A stretch of DNA of 64,000 nucleotides, taken from positions 372,001 through 436,000 of the forward strand of contig JAQMWT010000344.1 of NCBI GenBank assembly GCA_029834535.1, in the 5' to 3' direction. Shown in pieces: positions 43,001-51,140 of this stretch. Below the pieces are notes generated by a model. The model was not told the DNA's origin, made no database searches, and saw only the letters and a program-made list of their open reading frames with translations. Origin of the DNA: Chrysophaeum taylorii (taxonomy: Eukaryota; Sar; Pelagophyceae; Pelagomonadales; Pelagomonadaceae). Position numbers and translations under genes: made by a program. Each line of letters opens with the position of its first letter. Position 1 is the stretch's first letter.

Positions 43001-43363
43001 CTCTCCAAGCTCCAAGCACACGTCCAGTCGGGCGGCGAGCGTTCCGTCTCCACTATCATGTTCCTCATGGCACTCCAGGCCCACATGCCCTCGCCCTTTC
43101 GCGTCGTCGACGAGATTAACCAGGGGGTCGACGAGGTTAACGAGCGCATCCTCATGAAGCGCGTCGTCCTGAACTCGACCGGTCCGACGGCACCCCAGTA
43201 CTTTCTCATTACTCCAAAGCTCCTCCAGGGCCTCGAATGCCTCGACCACCCCGACGTCCGCGCCCTCGTCGTCTTCAACGGCACCTTCAACCTCAAGCGC
43301 CCCCAGGACTGGGATATCGACAACTTCCTTGCCAACAAGAGGCACCACCCCGTCGCCGCCTAG
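40056..43363 (+). CDS. SMC5: SMC5, structural maintenance of chromosomes protein 5
   Basis: ATPase of the SMC5/6 complex in DNA repair and chromosome segregation; nuclear. Exons 40056-40179 and 40227-43363, 1086 residues, the usual length. The 47-nt intron (40180-40226, GTGCGT...CCGCAG) falls within the Walker A motif GPNGTGKSS. First residues RVKLYNFLTYHEVEF are the SMC5 N-terminal strand. Coiled-coil arms flank a central hinge around GLEVVGA...GIEGYVDQLL. Near the end are the ABC signature LQAHVQSGGERSVS (about residue 975) and Walker B PFRVVDEINQGVDEVNER, an SMC5-specific form. An upstream TTG in the same frame is not a likely start. Confidence 0.95.
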
Positions 43364-43798
43364 GCGCACCTAGAGAGAGAGAGAGAGAGAGAGAGTGTGT
43401 GTGAGAGAGAGAGTGAGAGAGAGAGAGAGAGAGAAAGAGACCCCTCCGCGACCTTCTTATCGACCTCTCGCGTTCGCCTTGAATACGCGGGCGCCTCGGA
43501 CGGTCGGCCTGCTTCTTTCTCTTCTCCACCTTTTGTTGTTCTTGGTATGATGAGTCGGCATCGTCACATACCCTATTATGTCGCTGTGCACACCCCCCTT
43601 CATTCTGGCTTTTCATTCTTCTTCAGCTCCGGCGGGATATGATGTCGTCGGCGCCGCAGAGTCCTCTTTCGCGGCCCTAAAGGGGGGGGGGGACCACCGA
43701 AGGAAACGGCGGCGGCGGCGGCGCGTGATGTCAATCAACAACACCCCCACCAGGGAGACTCGCGCTCCTCCAAAATAGAACCCCCAACGTCGTCGTCG
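43364..43798. repeat. Intergenic with GA/GT microsatellite
   Basis: The SMC5 stop is followed at 43372-43440 by an almost pure GA run with short GT interruptions, then about 350 bp with no gene or repeat recognised. The convergent glycosyltransferase gene ends at 43799. Confidence 0.85.
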
Positions 43799-46348
43799 TT
43801 ATCTTTGAGATGGTGACGACCAGAGCGGCGCTCCCCACAAGTTGGATCGAAGCTTGCCGGGAGAGGGAGGTCGTCGGTCGAGCTGGCCCGCGTTGTCGAC
43901 AAAGCCGATCGCGTCGACCGCTCTTACATCAAGGAGGCCGCGTTCCGCCCAGTCGGCGACCATGCAGTCGACGGGCGCGTAGATCTCGCGCTGGTCGGTC
44001 AGCAGGTCGAGGAGCTTGCGGGCGCCTGCTCGGGAGAGAAGGTAGGCGAGGAGGCACCAGGTCCGGAAGCCCGGGCGCGTCGCAACGGGTCGGCCAGGGG
44101 TTGTTGCCGTTAATGGTGGCTCGGGCCAATGATCCGGGTAGACGTAGAGATAGCAGAGGTCGCCGAGGTCGGAAGAAGCGACGTCGTCGACGGCGGCGCG
44201 GAAGGCGTCGCCGCCCAACGGAAATGTGGCGTCGTCTTCGAGGATGACGGCGTAGCCTTCTCGGGCCTCGGCCGCCACCCTTGTCCAGGCGAGGGCGTGC
44301 GAGGCCACACAGGCGATCTGGCCGGTCGTCGCGGCGCGGAAGACGGGAGCGACTCGGAGGCCGCCGAGGAGGGCGAGGGCGTCGTTCACGGCGCGGCGAT
44401 CGGAACCCTCGACCGCGTCGAGACGTTGGATCTCGGGGAGCGCGGTCGCGATCGCGACGCGAAAGTGCCGCACGCGGTCGGGGTTCGAGCCGAGGACGAC
44501 GCAACAGCTCGCGCGCGGCAGGAGCGGCGGCACGTCGATCGGGGCTTTCGCGGATCGCGCGGCGAGCGCGGCGGTCAAAGCGCGCTCGAAGCCGTCGGCC
44601 CAGCGTCGCGCGTCCCAGAGCGGCGCGCCGTTGCGGACTCCGTCGCGGAGGGCGCGCGAGAGGCGGCCGCGCAGGTCGGGGTCGCGCGCGAGAGCGACGA
44701 TTTTGGCCGCGTACGCGCCTCGCCAGTCTCCCGCCTCGCAGGCGGCGACGAGTGCCTCGCGGTCGTCGGCCGAAACTACGGCCGCGCGGTTGACGGCGGC
44801 CGCGACGCGCGAGGGCCAGTGGTCCCCCTCGAGCGCCGTCACGAGGGGCACGCCGGCATACGCGTAGTCGCACGCGAGCGTGTGCGAGCCGTAGACGCGA
44901 GTGTCGAGAGCGACGTCGGCGCGCGCGAGGCGCGAGAGGTGCGCTGAGCGCGGCACGCGGTCCGCAAAGACGAGGCGGTCGCGCGCCTCGGCGGCGCCGC
45001 CGCGCAGCACTCCGGCCGCGCGGTCGATCGCCCGCGATGCCGCGGTTTCAGAGGGCGCGTAGAGCCAGAGCTGCGCGTCTATTCCATCGTCGACGAGTTC
45101 TCGCAAAGCGCCGAGCCACGCGTCCAGGATCTCGGGCTCGACCTTGCGGGCGCGGTTCATGCAGCACAGCACGACCGCCGCCTCCCGGAGACCGTGCGCC
45201 GCCGCCGCCGCGCGGTCGTCGCCTCGCGGCTCGGCGCAGGCGGCGGCTTCGTAGGCCGAGAGGTCGGCGCAAAAGTAGGCGCGCGGCACGCGGAGCGCCG
45301 TCTCGGCGTCGCGCGGCGGGTCGGGCGCGACCACGCGGTCGCACAGCGCCCAGTCGTAGACGACGCCGCCCATGAAGTGCGGCGTGCCGAGGCCGCCCGC
45401 GACCACCACGGGGGCCGGCCGCCGCGCGACGACCTCGAGGACGTCGGCCGAGCCGGCGAAGCCGCACATGTCGACGAGCGCGGCGGGCGAGAGATCGGCG
45501 ACGGCGCCGGCGACGACGGCGGGCGAGGCCGCGTGCGCCTCGAGCACGAGGTCCGCACCCGCCTCGAACCTCGACCGTTCCGCGGATCCGTCGGGGGCGC
45601 AGAGGGTCACGAGGGCAATCCGGAACGAACGCACGGCGCCAAGCGCGCTCGGAAGCAGCTGCGAGAGCGGGTGCGCGCCGTTCGCGTCGGGCGTGAGCAC
45701 CGCGACCAGCGGCAGTCCTCCGGGTCGCGAGCTCCCGCCCGTCCGCACAGACACCTCCCCGCGCCGCACCGCGGGCGCCGCAAGAGCAGCGCGCAGGGCG
45801 CGCCGGCCGCGGGCGAGGCGCGCCTCGCTCGAGACGCCGGGCAGCGACAAGGTCGCGAACGGGGTCACGGCGTCGCGCTCGCACAGCTCGCGCGCCTCGG
45901 CGGCGTCGCCGTCGCGCCAATCCCACACCGATCGTCTCGCACGCAGCCACAGGGCACGCCGAAAGTCGCTCGTACCCCCGCGTCGGGTCGCCTCCTCGCA
46001 AGCGGCGGCAGCCGCGTCCCACTTCTCGTGGTCCGCGTGGATCGCCGCCAGAGCGTCGCACGCCGAGGGGTCAAGGACGTCGCGGTCGCGCCGGTACTCG
46101 AACAGCCGCACGAACCCATCGCGAAGCGCCGGCGGCATGTCCATGCGCCGCGCGTCCCGCGACCAGAGCGCGACCAGCGACCGCTCCACCTCTGAGTAAC
46201 TTGTCGTCCCGAGCGCGCCGACGGCCGCTGCCACCTCCGCCTCGAGCGACTCCTGTGCGCGCCGAATCCCCTTAACGCGTCCATGCGACGATGGCGCCCA
46301 GGCTTCTGAGACGCCGACGACGACGACGAACCAGAGGATGCCTTCCAT
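43799..46348 (-). CDS. GT41 (OGT/SPY-like) - GT25 glycosyltransferase fusion with signal peptide
   Basis: 849 residues from 46348. That start yields a signal peptide (MEGILWFVVVVGVSEA) followed by WAPSS, an ASAF-like plastid or secretory junction. Residues about 190-590 match the GT41 catalytic region of O-GlcNAc transferase: ALVDMCGFAGSADVLEVVAR, RPAPVVVAGGLGTPHFMGG, CCMNRARKVEPEILDAWL, ADVALDTRVYGSHTLACDY and AGVPLVTALEGDHWPSRVA. Residues about 610-849 are a GT25-type transferase: GQIACVASHALAW, VILEDDATFP with the acidic metal site, and LLAYLLSRAGARKLLDLL then APVDCMVADW. A signal peptide on a GT41 domain is unusual since classical OGT is nucleocytoplasmic. It may use nucleotide sugars in the ER/Golgi or plastid. 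Single exon, divergent from the EF-hand gene (79 bp between starts). Confidence 0.85.
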   Translation of the reverse strand: MEGILWFVVVVGVSEAWAPSSHGRVKGIRRAQESLEAEVAAAVGALGTTSYSEVERSLVALWSRDARRMDMPPALRDGFVRLFEYRRDRDVLDPSACDALAAIHADHEKWDAAAAACEEATRRGGTSDFRRALWLRARRSVWDWRDGDAAEARELCERDAVTPFATLSLPGVSSEARLARGRRALRAALAAPAVRRGEVSVRTGGSSRPGGLPLVAVLTPDANGAHPLSQLLPSALGAVRSFRIALVTLCAPDGSAERSRFEAGADLVLEAHAASPAVVAGAVADLSPAALVDMCGFAGSADVLEVVARRPAPVVVAGGLGTPHFMGGVVYDWALCDRVVAPDPPRDAETALRVPRAYFCADLSAYEAAACAEPRGDDRAAAAAHGLREAAVVLCCMNRARKVEPEILDAWLGALRELVDDGIDAQLWLYAPSETAASRAIDRAAGVLRGGAAEARDRLVFADRVPRSAHLSRLARADVALDTRVYGSHTLACDYAYAGVPLVTALEGDHWPSRVAAAVNRAAVVSADDREALVAACEAGDWRGAYAAKIVALARDPDLRGRLSRALRDGVRNGAPLWDARRWADGFERALTAALAARSAKAPIDVPPLLPRASCCVVLGSNPDRVRHFRVAIATALPEIQRLDAVEGSDRRAVNDALALLGGLRVAPVFRAATTGQIACVASHALAWTRVAAEAREGYAVILEDDATFPLGGDAFRAAVDDVASSDLGDLCYLYVYPDHWPEPPLTATTPGRPVATRPGFRTWCLLAYLLSRAGARKLLDLLTDQREIYAPVDCMVADWAERGLLDVRAVDAIGFVDNAGQLDRRPPSPGKLRSNLWGAPLWSSPSQR

Positions 46349-46416
46349 TCTTAACCCTCGTTCGTTCCTCAAACAACAGAGGATGATGCCTTCCATTCTT
46401 AACCCTCGTTCGTTCC
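46338..46416 (+). repeat. 31-bp direct repeat covering a start codon
   Basis: The 31 bases at 46338-46368 recur at 46386-46416 (period 48 bp); both begin ATGCCTTCCATTC and end CGTTCGTTCC. The first copy contains, on the minus strand, the start codon of the GT fusion; the second provides an upstream in-frame ATG. Confidence 0.9.
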
Positions 46417-46427
46417 CCCCAATAATA

Positions 46428-46940
46428 ATGCATGCCAAGTCGGCCTTGAGGATCGACATCGCGACCTTCGACGAGGGCGCAAAAGGCTTCCTCTCGAGGC
46501 ACGAGTTAAAGTGCGCAGTCTCTGTCGCGCTCGGGTTTCGGCCCCACAAGTTCGAGGTTGAGCAGCTCGTCGACGACGCCGGCCGCGTCTCCTACGTCAA
46601 CGCCGAGACCTTCATCGAGCAGTACGCCGTTACCGACGACGACATGATCAAGCACATTTTCGAGGCGATGGACGTCGAGGCGCGGGGTTTCCTGACGCTC
46701 TCGGCCATCAAGCAGGCCTTCGCGTTGGCCTCGCCATCCATCAAGCCCGAGGTCGTCGAGAGCGCCTTCGCAGAACTCGACATCGGCAGAACCTCGATGA
46801 TCTCGTACCAGCAATTCGTCTGGATTATGCGCGCGACGGGCGCGTCTTCCGAGGGGCCGTATTTGGTCCCACCCCTCGCGGACCCGCCTCTCTTACCTTC
46901 ACGAAGAAGTAGTAGTAAACGTGAAACTCTTGAGTTTTGA
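46428..46940 (+). CDS. EF-hand domain protein (EFCAB11-like)
   Basis: 170 residues from ATG 46428; upstream in-frame ATGs lie in the duplicated promoter DNA and are less likely. Helix-loop-helix units: IATFDEGAKGFLSRHEL, IFEAMDVEARGFLTLSAIKQ and FAELDIGRTSMISYQQFVWI. The loops lack several calcium-ligating acids, so binding may be weak or absent. The overall pattern resembles small calmodulin-like EFCAB11 proteins. Its C-terminal tail is disordered. It converges on the MurL-like gene with a 66-bp gap. Confidence 0.75.
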   Translation: MHAKSALRIDIATFDEGAKGFLSRHELKCAVSVALGFRPHKFEVEQLVDDAGRVSYVNAETFIEQYAVTDDDMIKHIFEAMDVEARGFLTLSAIKQAFALASPSIKPEVVESAFAELDIGRTSMISYQQFVWIMRATGASSEGPYLVPPLADPPLLPSRRSSSKRETLEF

Positions 46941-47006
46941 GGCCCTAACGAAACAACCCAAAGTCGTTATTATTATAATAAACGGGCGCACAAGCTGCAG
47001 CCTCTC

Positions 47007-48563
47007 CTACGCAGCCGCACTTTGTTGTTGTTGTTGTTGTTGTTGTTGTCGGCGAAGGTGAGCCGCGAGGGCCTTGAGATCGATGAGGGATTTGGGTGGG
47101 TCGAGGGTGCTGTCCCACCAAGACGGCAAGTTGTGGTGGTGGTCGGGGGATAGCGGAGGGTCGAGGATGTCGAGTTGGGCTGGAGTCGGGAGGGCGTCGT
47201 CGTCTACGAGGAGAGCGAGGGCGAGGGGAAGGCCCCGGGCGTAGTGTCGCCTCGCGAGCCAGAGCGAGAGGCGGGTCTCGTCGGGCGTGCCGACGCAGTC
47301 GAGGGGTTTGTTGTTGGTGCCGTCGAGGCCGGCGAGGGCTCGGAAGACGGGGAGGAGGGGGGGTTGGTCGAAGAGGTCGACGCCGTCGAAGACGGCGGGC
47401 GCGTCGGGTCGCCAGGCGGCGAGGAGGCAGAAGACAAAGCAGCACTTGGCACAACGGGCGCACCAGGTGTCGGGGTCGCCCGAGTCGTTGCAGGATCGGA
47501 AGATGGTCCAGTAGGACGCGAGTCGGCGTTCGGTCGCGAAGACGGCCGCGATTTGCGTCTCCCAGAGAGGCTGGAGGGGTGAAAAGTAGTCGCAGCCGAA
47601 GATAGCATCGAAGCGTCGCTCCCAAACGAGGGATTTGTCGAACTGGTGGTTTACCTCGACGTCGCCGACGAAACGACCGTTCCCAAAATTGGAAGAGCGC
47701 TCGTTGCCGACGACGACGGCGTCGTAGCCCAGGACCTCGGCGACGGCGGCGGCGTCGAAGGCGACGAGGGCCGCCCACGGGTGGCCGGTGGGCCTGCGGC
47801 GCGAGGTACGGCGCCGGTCGAGGGTTTCGTAGTCGAAATCGTGCCGCACGACGACGCTCGGCGACAGGGCGCGAAGACGCGTCGAGCCCTCGAATTCCTG
47901 GAAACCGTCGGCGACGTAGAGCCAGTCGCAGCTCGCGACGGCCGGTTGGTCGAGCGCGAGGAACCGCGCGACGATCGAGTCCTTGCCGCCGCCGAGGCCG
48001 CACAGGACGCGCTTCGCGCGAGCGGTCGAAGCTCTCGGCGACCGACTTCTCGCGGGCCCGCGCATCTCGACGCGGACGGTGATCGCGTCCTCGTCGAGGC
48101 CGTTGACGAGGGCCCACTCGGCGAAGGCCTCGCGGTAAAACAATTCCCAGAACGCCTCTTCTGCCGCGCGAACCCCGACCTCGCAAACGACCGAGCGGCA
48201 CGGACACGCGAGCCACACCCAGCACAGCACCACCAGCCCCACGTCGGCGAACGCCGCTGCCGTGCTGCCCGCCGGGACACCCATGCGGCACACGATCTCG
48301 CGCGCGCCGCAGAACGAGTACGCGAACCCGATCGTCGCGCCGCCGCCCAGGCCCTCTTCGATCACCCAGCACTTCTTGTACGTGAGCCGGTCGCGCTCGT
48401 TACTCTCGGAAAATATCTCAAACTCCAGCCCAACCGCCGCCGACGACGACGACGACGATAAAGGAGGGGAGCCGTAAAGGACGTCTTTTTCGTCGTCTTC
48501 TTCGTCATCGTCAGATGGGGGAAGATCCGCGGCATCGATGTAGGCCGTTTTCGGAGGAGGCAT
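47007..48563 (-). CDS. MurL-like UDP-MurNAc-L-Ala-L-Glu epimerase homologue
   Basis: 518 residues. The core matches bacterial MurL, which epimerises the terminal L-Glu of UDP-MurNAc-L-Ala-L-Glu to D-Glu in an alternative route to peptidoglycan. Seen here: a PP-loop-like VLCGLGGGKDSIVAR (about residue 190), VVVGNERSSNFGNGRF with EVNHQFDKSLVWE, SPLQPLWETQIA, TIFRSCN and WCARCAKCCFVFCLLA (about 367). The N-terminal extension is acidic and Ser-rich without an obvious leader; the C-terminus ends in a Gln run from a TTG microsatellite (47022-47049). The family assignment is from remembered motifs; whether a eukaryotic copy acts on muropeptide precursors is unknown. Confidence 0.75.
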   Translation of the reverse strand: MPPPKTAYIDAADLPPSDDDEEDDEKDVLYGSPPLSSSSSSAAVGLEFEIFSESNERDRLTYKKCWVIEEGLGGGATIGFAYSFCGAREIVCRMGVPAGSTAAAFADVGLVVLCWVWLACPCRSVVCEVGVRAAEEAFWELFYREAFAEWALVNGLDEDAITVRVEMRGPARSRSPRASTARAKRVLCGLGGGKDSIVARFLALDQPAVASCDWLYVADGFQEFEGSTRLRALSPSVVVRHDFDYETLDRRRTSRRRPTGHPWAALVAFDAAAVAEVLGYDAVVVGNERSSNFGNGRFVGDVEVNHQFDKSLVWERRFDAIFGCDYFSPLQPLWETQIAAVFATERRLASYWTIFRSCNDSGDPDTWCARCAKCCFVFCLLAAWRPDAPAVFDGVDLFDQPPLLPVFRALAGLDGTNNKPLDCVGTPDETRLSLWLARRHYARGLPLALALLVDDDALPTPAQLDILDPPLSPDHHHNLPSWWDSTLDPPKSLIDLKALAAHLRRQQQQQQQQQSAAA

Positions 48564-48641
48564 CGCGAGGGTTTGGTATGAGTGTTGTTCACAAGAGGTG
48601 GTGGTGGTGGGGTTTTGTCGTCGTCGTCGGTCGTTGGTCGT

Positions 48642-49298
48642 TCAGCACGAACAGCTCTTCTTCTCGGGCGCGTCGGGTGATCGAATGACCTGCACCGATT
48701 TCACAATATTTTCAACTACGGGAAAGGTACGTACCAAATTGGGGGAAGACCCGCCTGTAGCGCCCGAGGCCAGTTTCCGTCGGACGACCTTCTCCGCGAG
48801 CTCCTCGAAGGTCTGGGCGACGTTGGTGTTCATCTTGGCGCTGGCCTCGTAGTACGGAACTTTGAACTCGTCCGCCAAACCCCGGGCCTCCTGCTCGGAG
48901 ACCTCGCGGACTCTGGCCTCGACGTCGCATTTGCAACCGCATAAGGCGACGTCGACCTCGCCGCGCTTGTGTTGCTGGACGTCGCTAATCCAATTGCGAA
49001 TATGACCAAAGCTCGTGCGATTCGAGACGTCGAAACACACCACGAATCCGTCGGCCTTCCCGAAGAAGTTCGCCGTCAACGACCGGAATCGCTCTTGCCC
49101 CGCCGTGTCCCAGATCTGGAGCTTTATCGGACGCCCGTCGACCTCGATGAACTTGTCGCGGTAGTCGACACCGATCGTCGTCATGTACTTCGTCGAGAAC
49201 GTGTCCTCGTCGTACCGAATTACCAGCGACGTTTTCCCGACCGAGCTGTCCCCGATCATCAAAAGCCGGATCACCATCTTGGAGCTGCTCCGCTCCAT
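48642..49298 (-). CDS. Rab-family small GTPase
   Basis: Vesicle-traffic GTPase, Rab1/8/10-like. 203 residues; complement of 48735-49298 and 48642-48689. Motifs: P-loop GDSSVGKTS, switch I TIGVDYR, WDTAGQERFRSLT, SAK box EASAKMN and a C-terminal KKSCSC dual-prenylation signal. The G4 box, normally NKCD, reads GCKCD, so the base-binding Asn is Cys. A 45-nt stop-free intron (48690-48734; GTACGT...GTGCAG) precedes the tail; if retained it would add 15 residues before the CSC. The start at 49298 (MERSSSK) is preferred over an upstream in-frame ATG. Confidence 0.92.
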   Translation of the reverse strand: MERSSSKMVIRLLMIGDSSVGKTSLVIRYDEDTFSTKYMTTIGVDYRDKFIEVDGRPIKLQIWDTAGQERFRSLTANFFGKADGFVVCFDVSNRTSFGHIRNWISDVQQHKRGEVDVALCGCKCDVEARVREVSEQEARGLADEFKVPYYEASAKMNTNVAQTFEELAEKVVRRKLASGATGGSSPNLVRTFPVVENIVKSVQVIRSPDAPEKKSCSC

Positions 49299-49638
49299 CT
49301 GCCCGCTGCTCGAGGAGGATTCCACCACGAACGGTGGGAACCCCTCAACCCTTAACCTCACAACACTTTTTGTTTTTTCGGCAACGGTTTTGCTGGAAAA
49401 AAAAAACACCAAACGACTGGTACCGTTCCTATTATGACGAGGAGGCGTCAGGACAGTCGTCAGTTTTGCGAGCCGTTAGAAAACGAGCTGCAGCCCGACC
49501 AGAGTTTCATTGTGGCAAATTAATTAATTAACTGCGCTCCGAGTCGTCGACTTTCGCGTCGTCCACGTGGGTCTTCCTCGGTCCCGCTGGCCTTGTCATA
49601 TTCCTAGAACTCGACCGAAAAACGCGGGCCTCGTCACG

Positions 49639-50624
49639 ATGTGGAGCGTCGAGAAAAGTTATGCCCTGTACGGTGAAACCATCTCCGAAGAAACTCTATC
49701 CTACTTCCGACGATGCCAACGCGTTCTCGTTGGCATCTGCGTCCTCGGTATGATCCTCCAGATCATCCAGGCGCCGGGACCCGTCGCGCTCGAGTTCGTA
49801 GCGGCCTTCGTTTACCTCCTCTACAACATTGCGGCGATGGTGATCGTCCGCATCACGAACATCTCCTTCAAGTTCGAAGATACGAGGTGCTTGTGGATCA
49901 CGATCCGGATCTCGAGCGTTATGGCGGCATACGGCGTCATCGTCCTCTTGACGGTCTCGACGTTCCAGAGTAACACGACGCTCACGATGATGGGCATTTT
50001 TGGCCTCATCAATGCTCTCATCATCTTGCCAACAAACTTTTACGAGGACGCGATGATGTTGCGAGCGCGCTCCGACAACGTCGGGCTCAACAAGTCCGAG
50101 CCACTCAACGCCTGCGAAAACTGCATCGTCGTCTCCTACCTCGTGTTTGCAAATCTCTTGATCGCTCTCATGTTCTTTCTTTTGATCGTCGTCTTCGCGA
50201 CGGGCGGCAACAACAAGCTCTGGGGCCTCCTCTCCGCCTTGTACGTCGTCATGAACTTGGTGCGTCGTCGTCGTTGTGCGCGCGTTGTGACGTTTTGTGA
50301 GCGCAGATCCCGGCCGCGCTCCCCAAGGTCGAGCACCTCGTTTCGACCGAAACGCGCACCTGGCCCCTCAAAGGCCTTCTCGTCCACTTTGCCGGAGTCG
50401 TCGTCACCATCATCCTCACTGCCGTGGCCCTCGGCACGCAGAAGACGACCCGCAAGGTCAAAGTCTTGTTTGGCGCCATTGGCGTCATCAACGGCATTGT
50501 TGCCTCCGTCTTCCTCGTAGTCACGGCCTCGCGCACTCTGTGCAAACCGCGCACGGCCGCCGTCGAGCTTACCAAAGATGCGAAAGAAGGCGCAACTCGC
50601 GATTACGAAGAACAAGAAGAATAA
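49639..50624 (+). CDS. Eight-TM membrane protein, unknown
   Basis: Exons 49639-50259 and 50307-50624, 312 residues. The 47-nt intron (50260-50306, GTGCGT...GCGCAG) is required: without it the frame turns into low-complexity Ser/Arg, with it the sequence runs from YVVMNL to IPAALPKVEHLVS and two more hydrophobic helices. About eight TM segments evenly spaced, soluble tails short, acidic end EEQEE. No family recognised. It is divergent from the Rab gene with about 340 bp between starts and nothing recognised in that spacer. Confidence 0.75.
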
Positions 50625-50923
50625 TCCAGGGTTTGAGAACAATGTGTGGCTCTTCTCGCCGCCGCCACGGCGGCGACTCTCTCATCTCTATTGTCACCTG
50701 TATCGTGTCAGCTGCGTCCCGCATTAATTAAGCACACCCGGTGATAAGACCTCTCAAATTTCGTGTTTACCAACGCTCCAACTTTTCTTCTTCTTCTTCT
50801 TCTTCTTCTTCAAGGAGTTCCGCCCGTCTGTCTGCTCAGACTGGCCCCGAAATGAATATCATACCTTACGCCCATAACGAGATACGCGGCGCGAATCAGC
50901 AGAGCCCCTTCGCAGTCTGTCTG

Positions 50924-50954
<31 letters not shown>

Positions 50955-51140
50955 TTAGGGGCTTACTTTCAAACGACCAACGACGACCTCGAGCGAGATC
51001 CCACGTCGTCGCCCGCGCAGCGCGTACGTCCCTCAGGCGGCTCCGAATTATAAATAAAACTTAGTGGTTGTCGGCGCTGGTGCCGCCATCCTCATTTTTA
51101 TTACAGCCTCTTTGTTGTTGTTCCAAGAAGAAGCGGCCCC
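50625..51140. repeat. Intergenic with simple repeats
   Basis: Contains a TTC run (50783-50811) and a TCTG/TC run (about 50928-50955). No gene recognised between the 8-TM protein and the convergent transporter. Confidence 0.8.
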
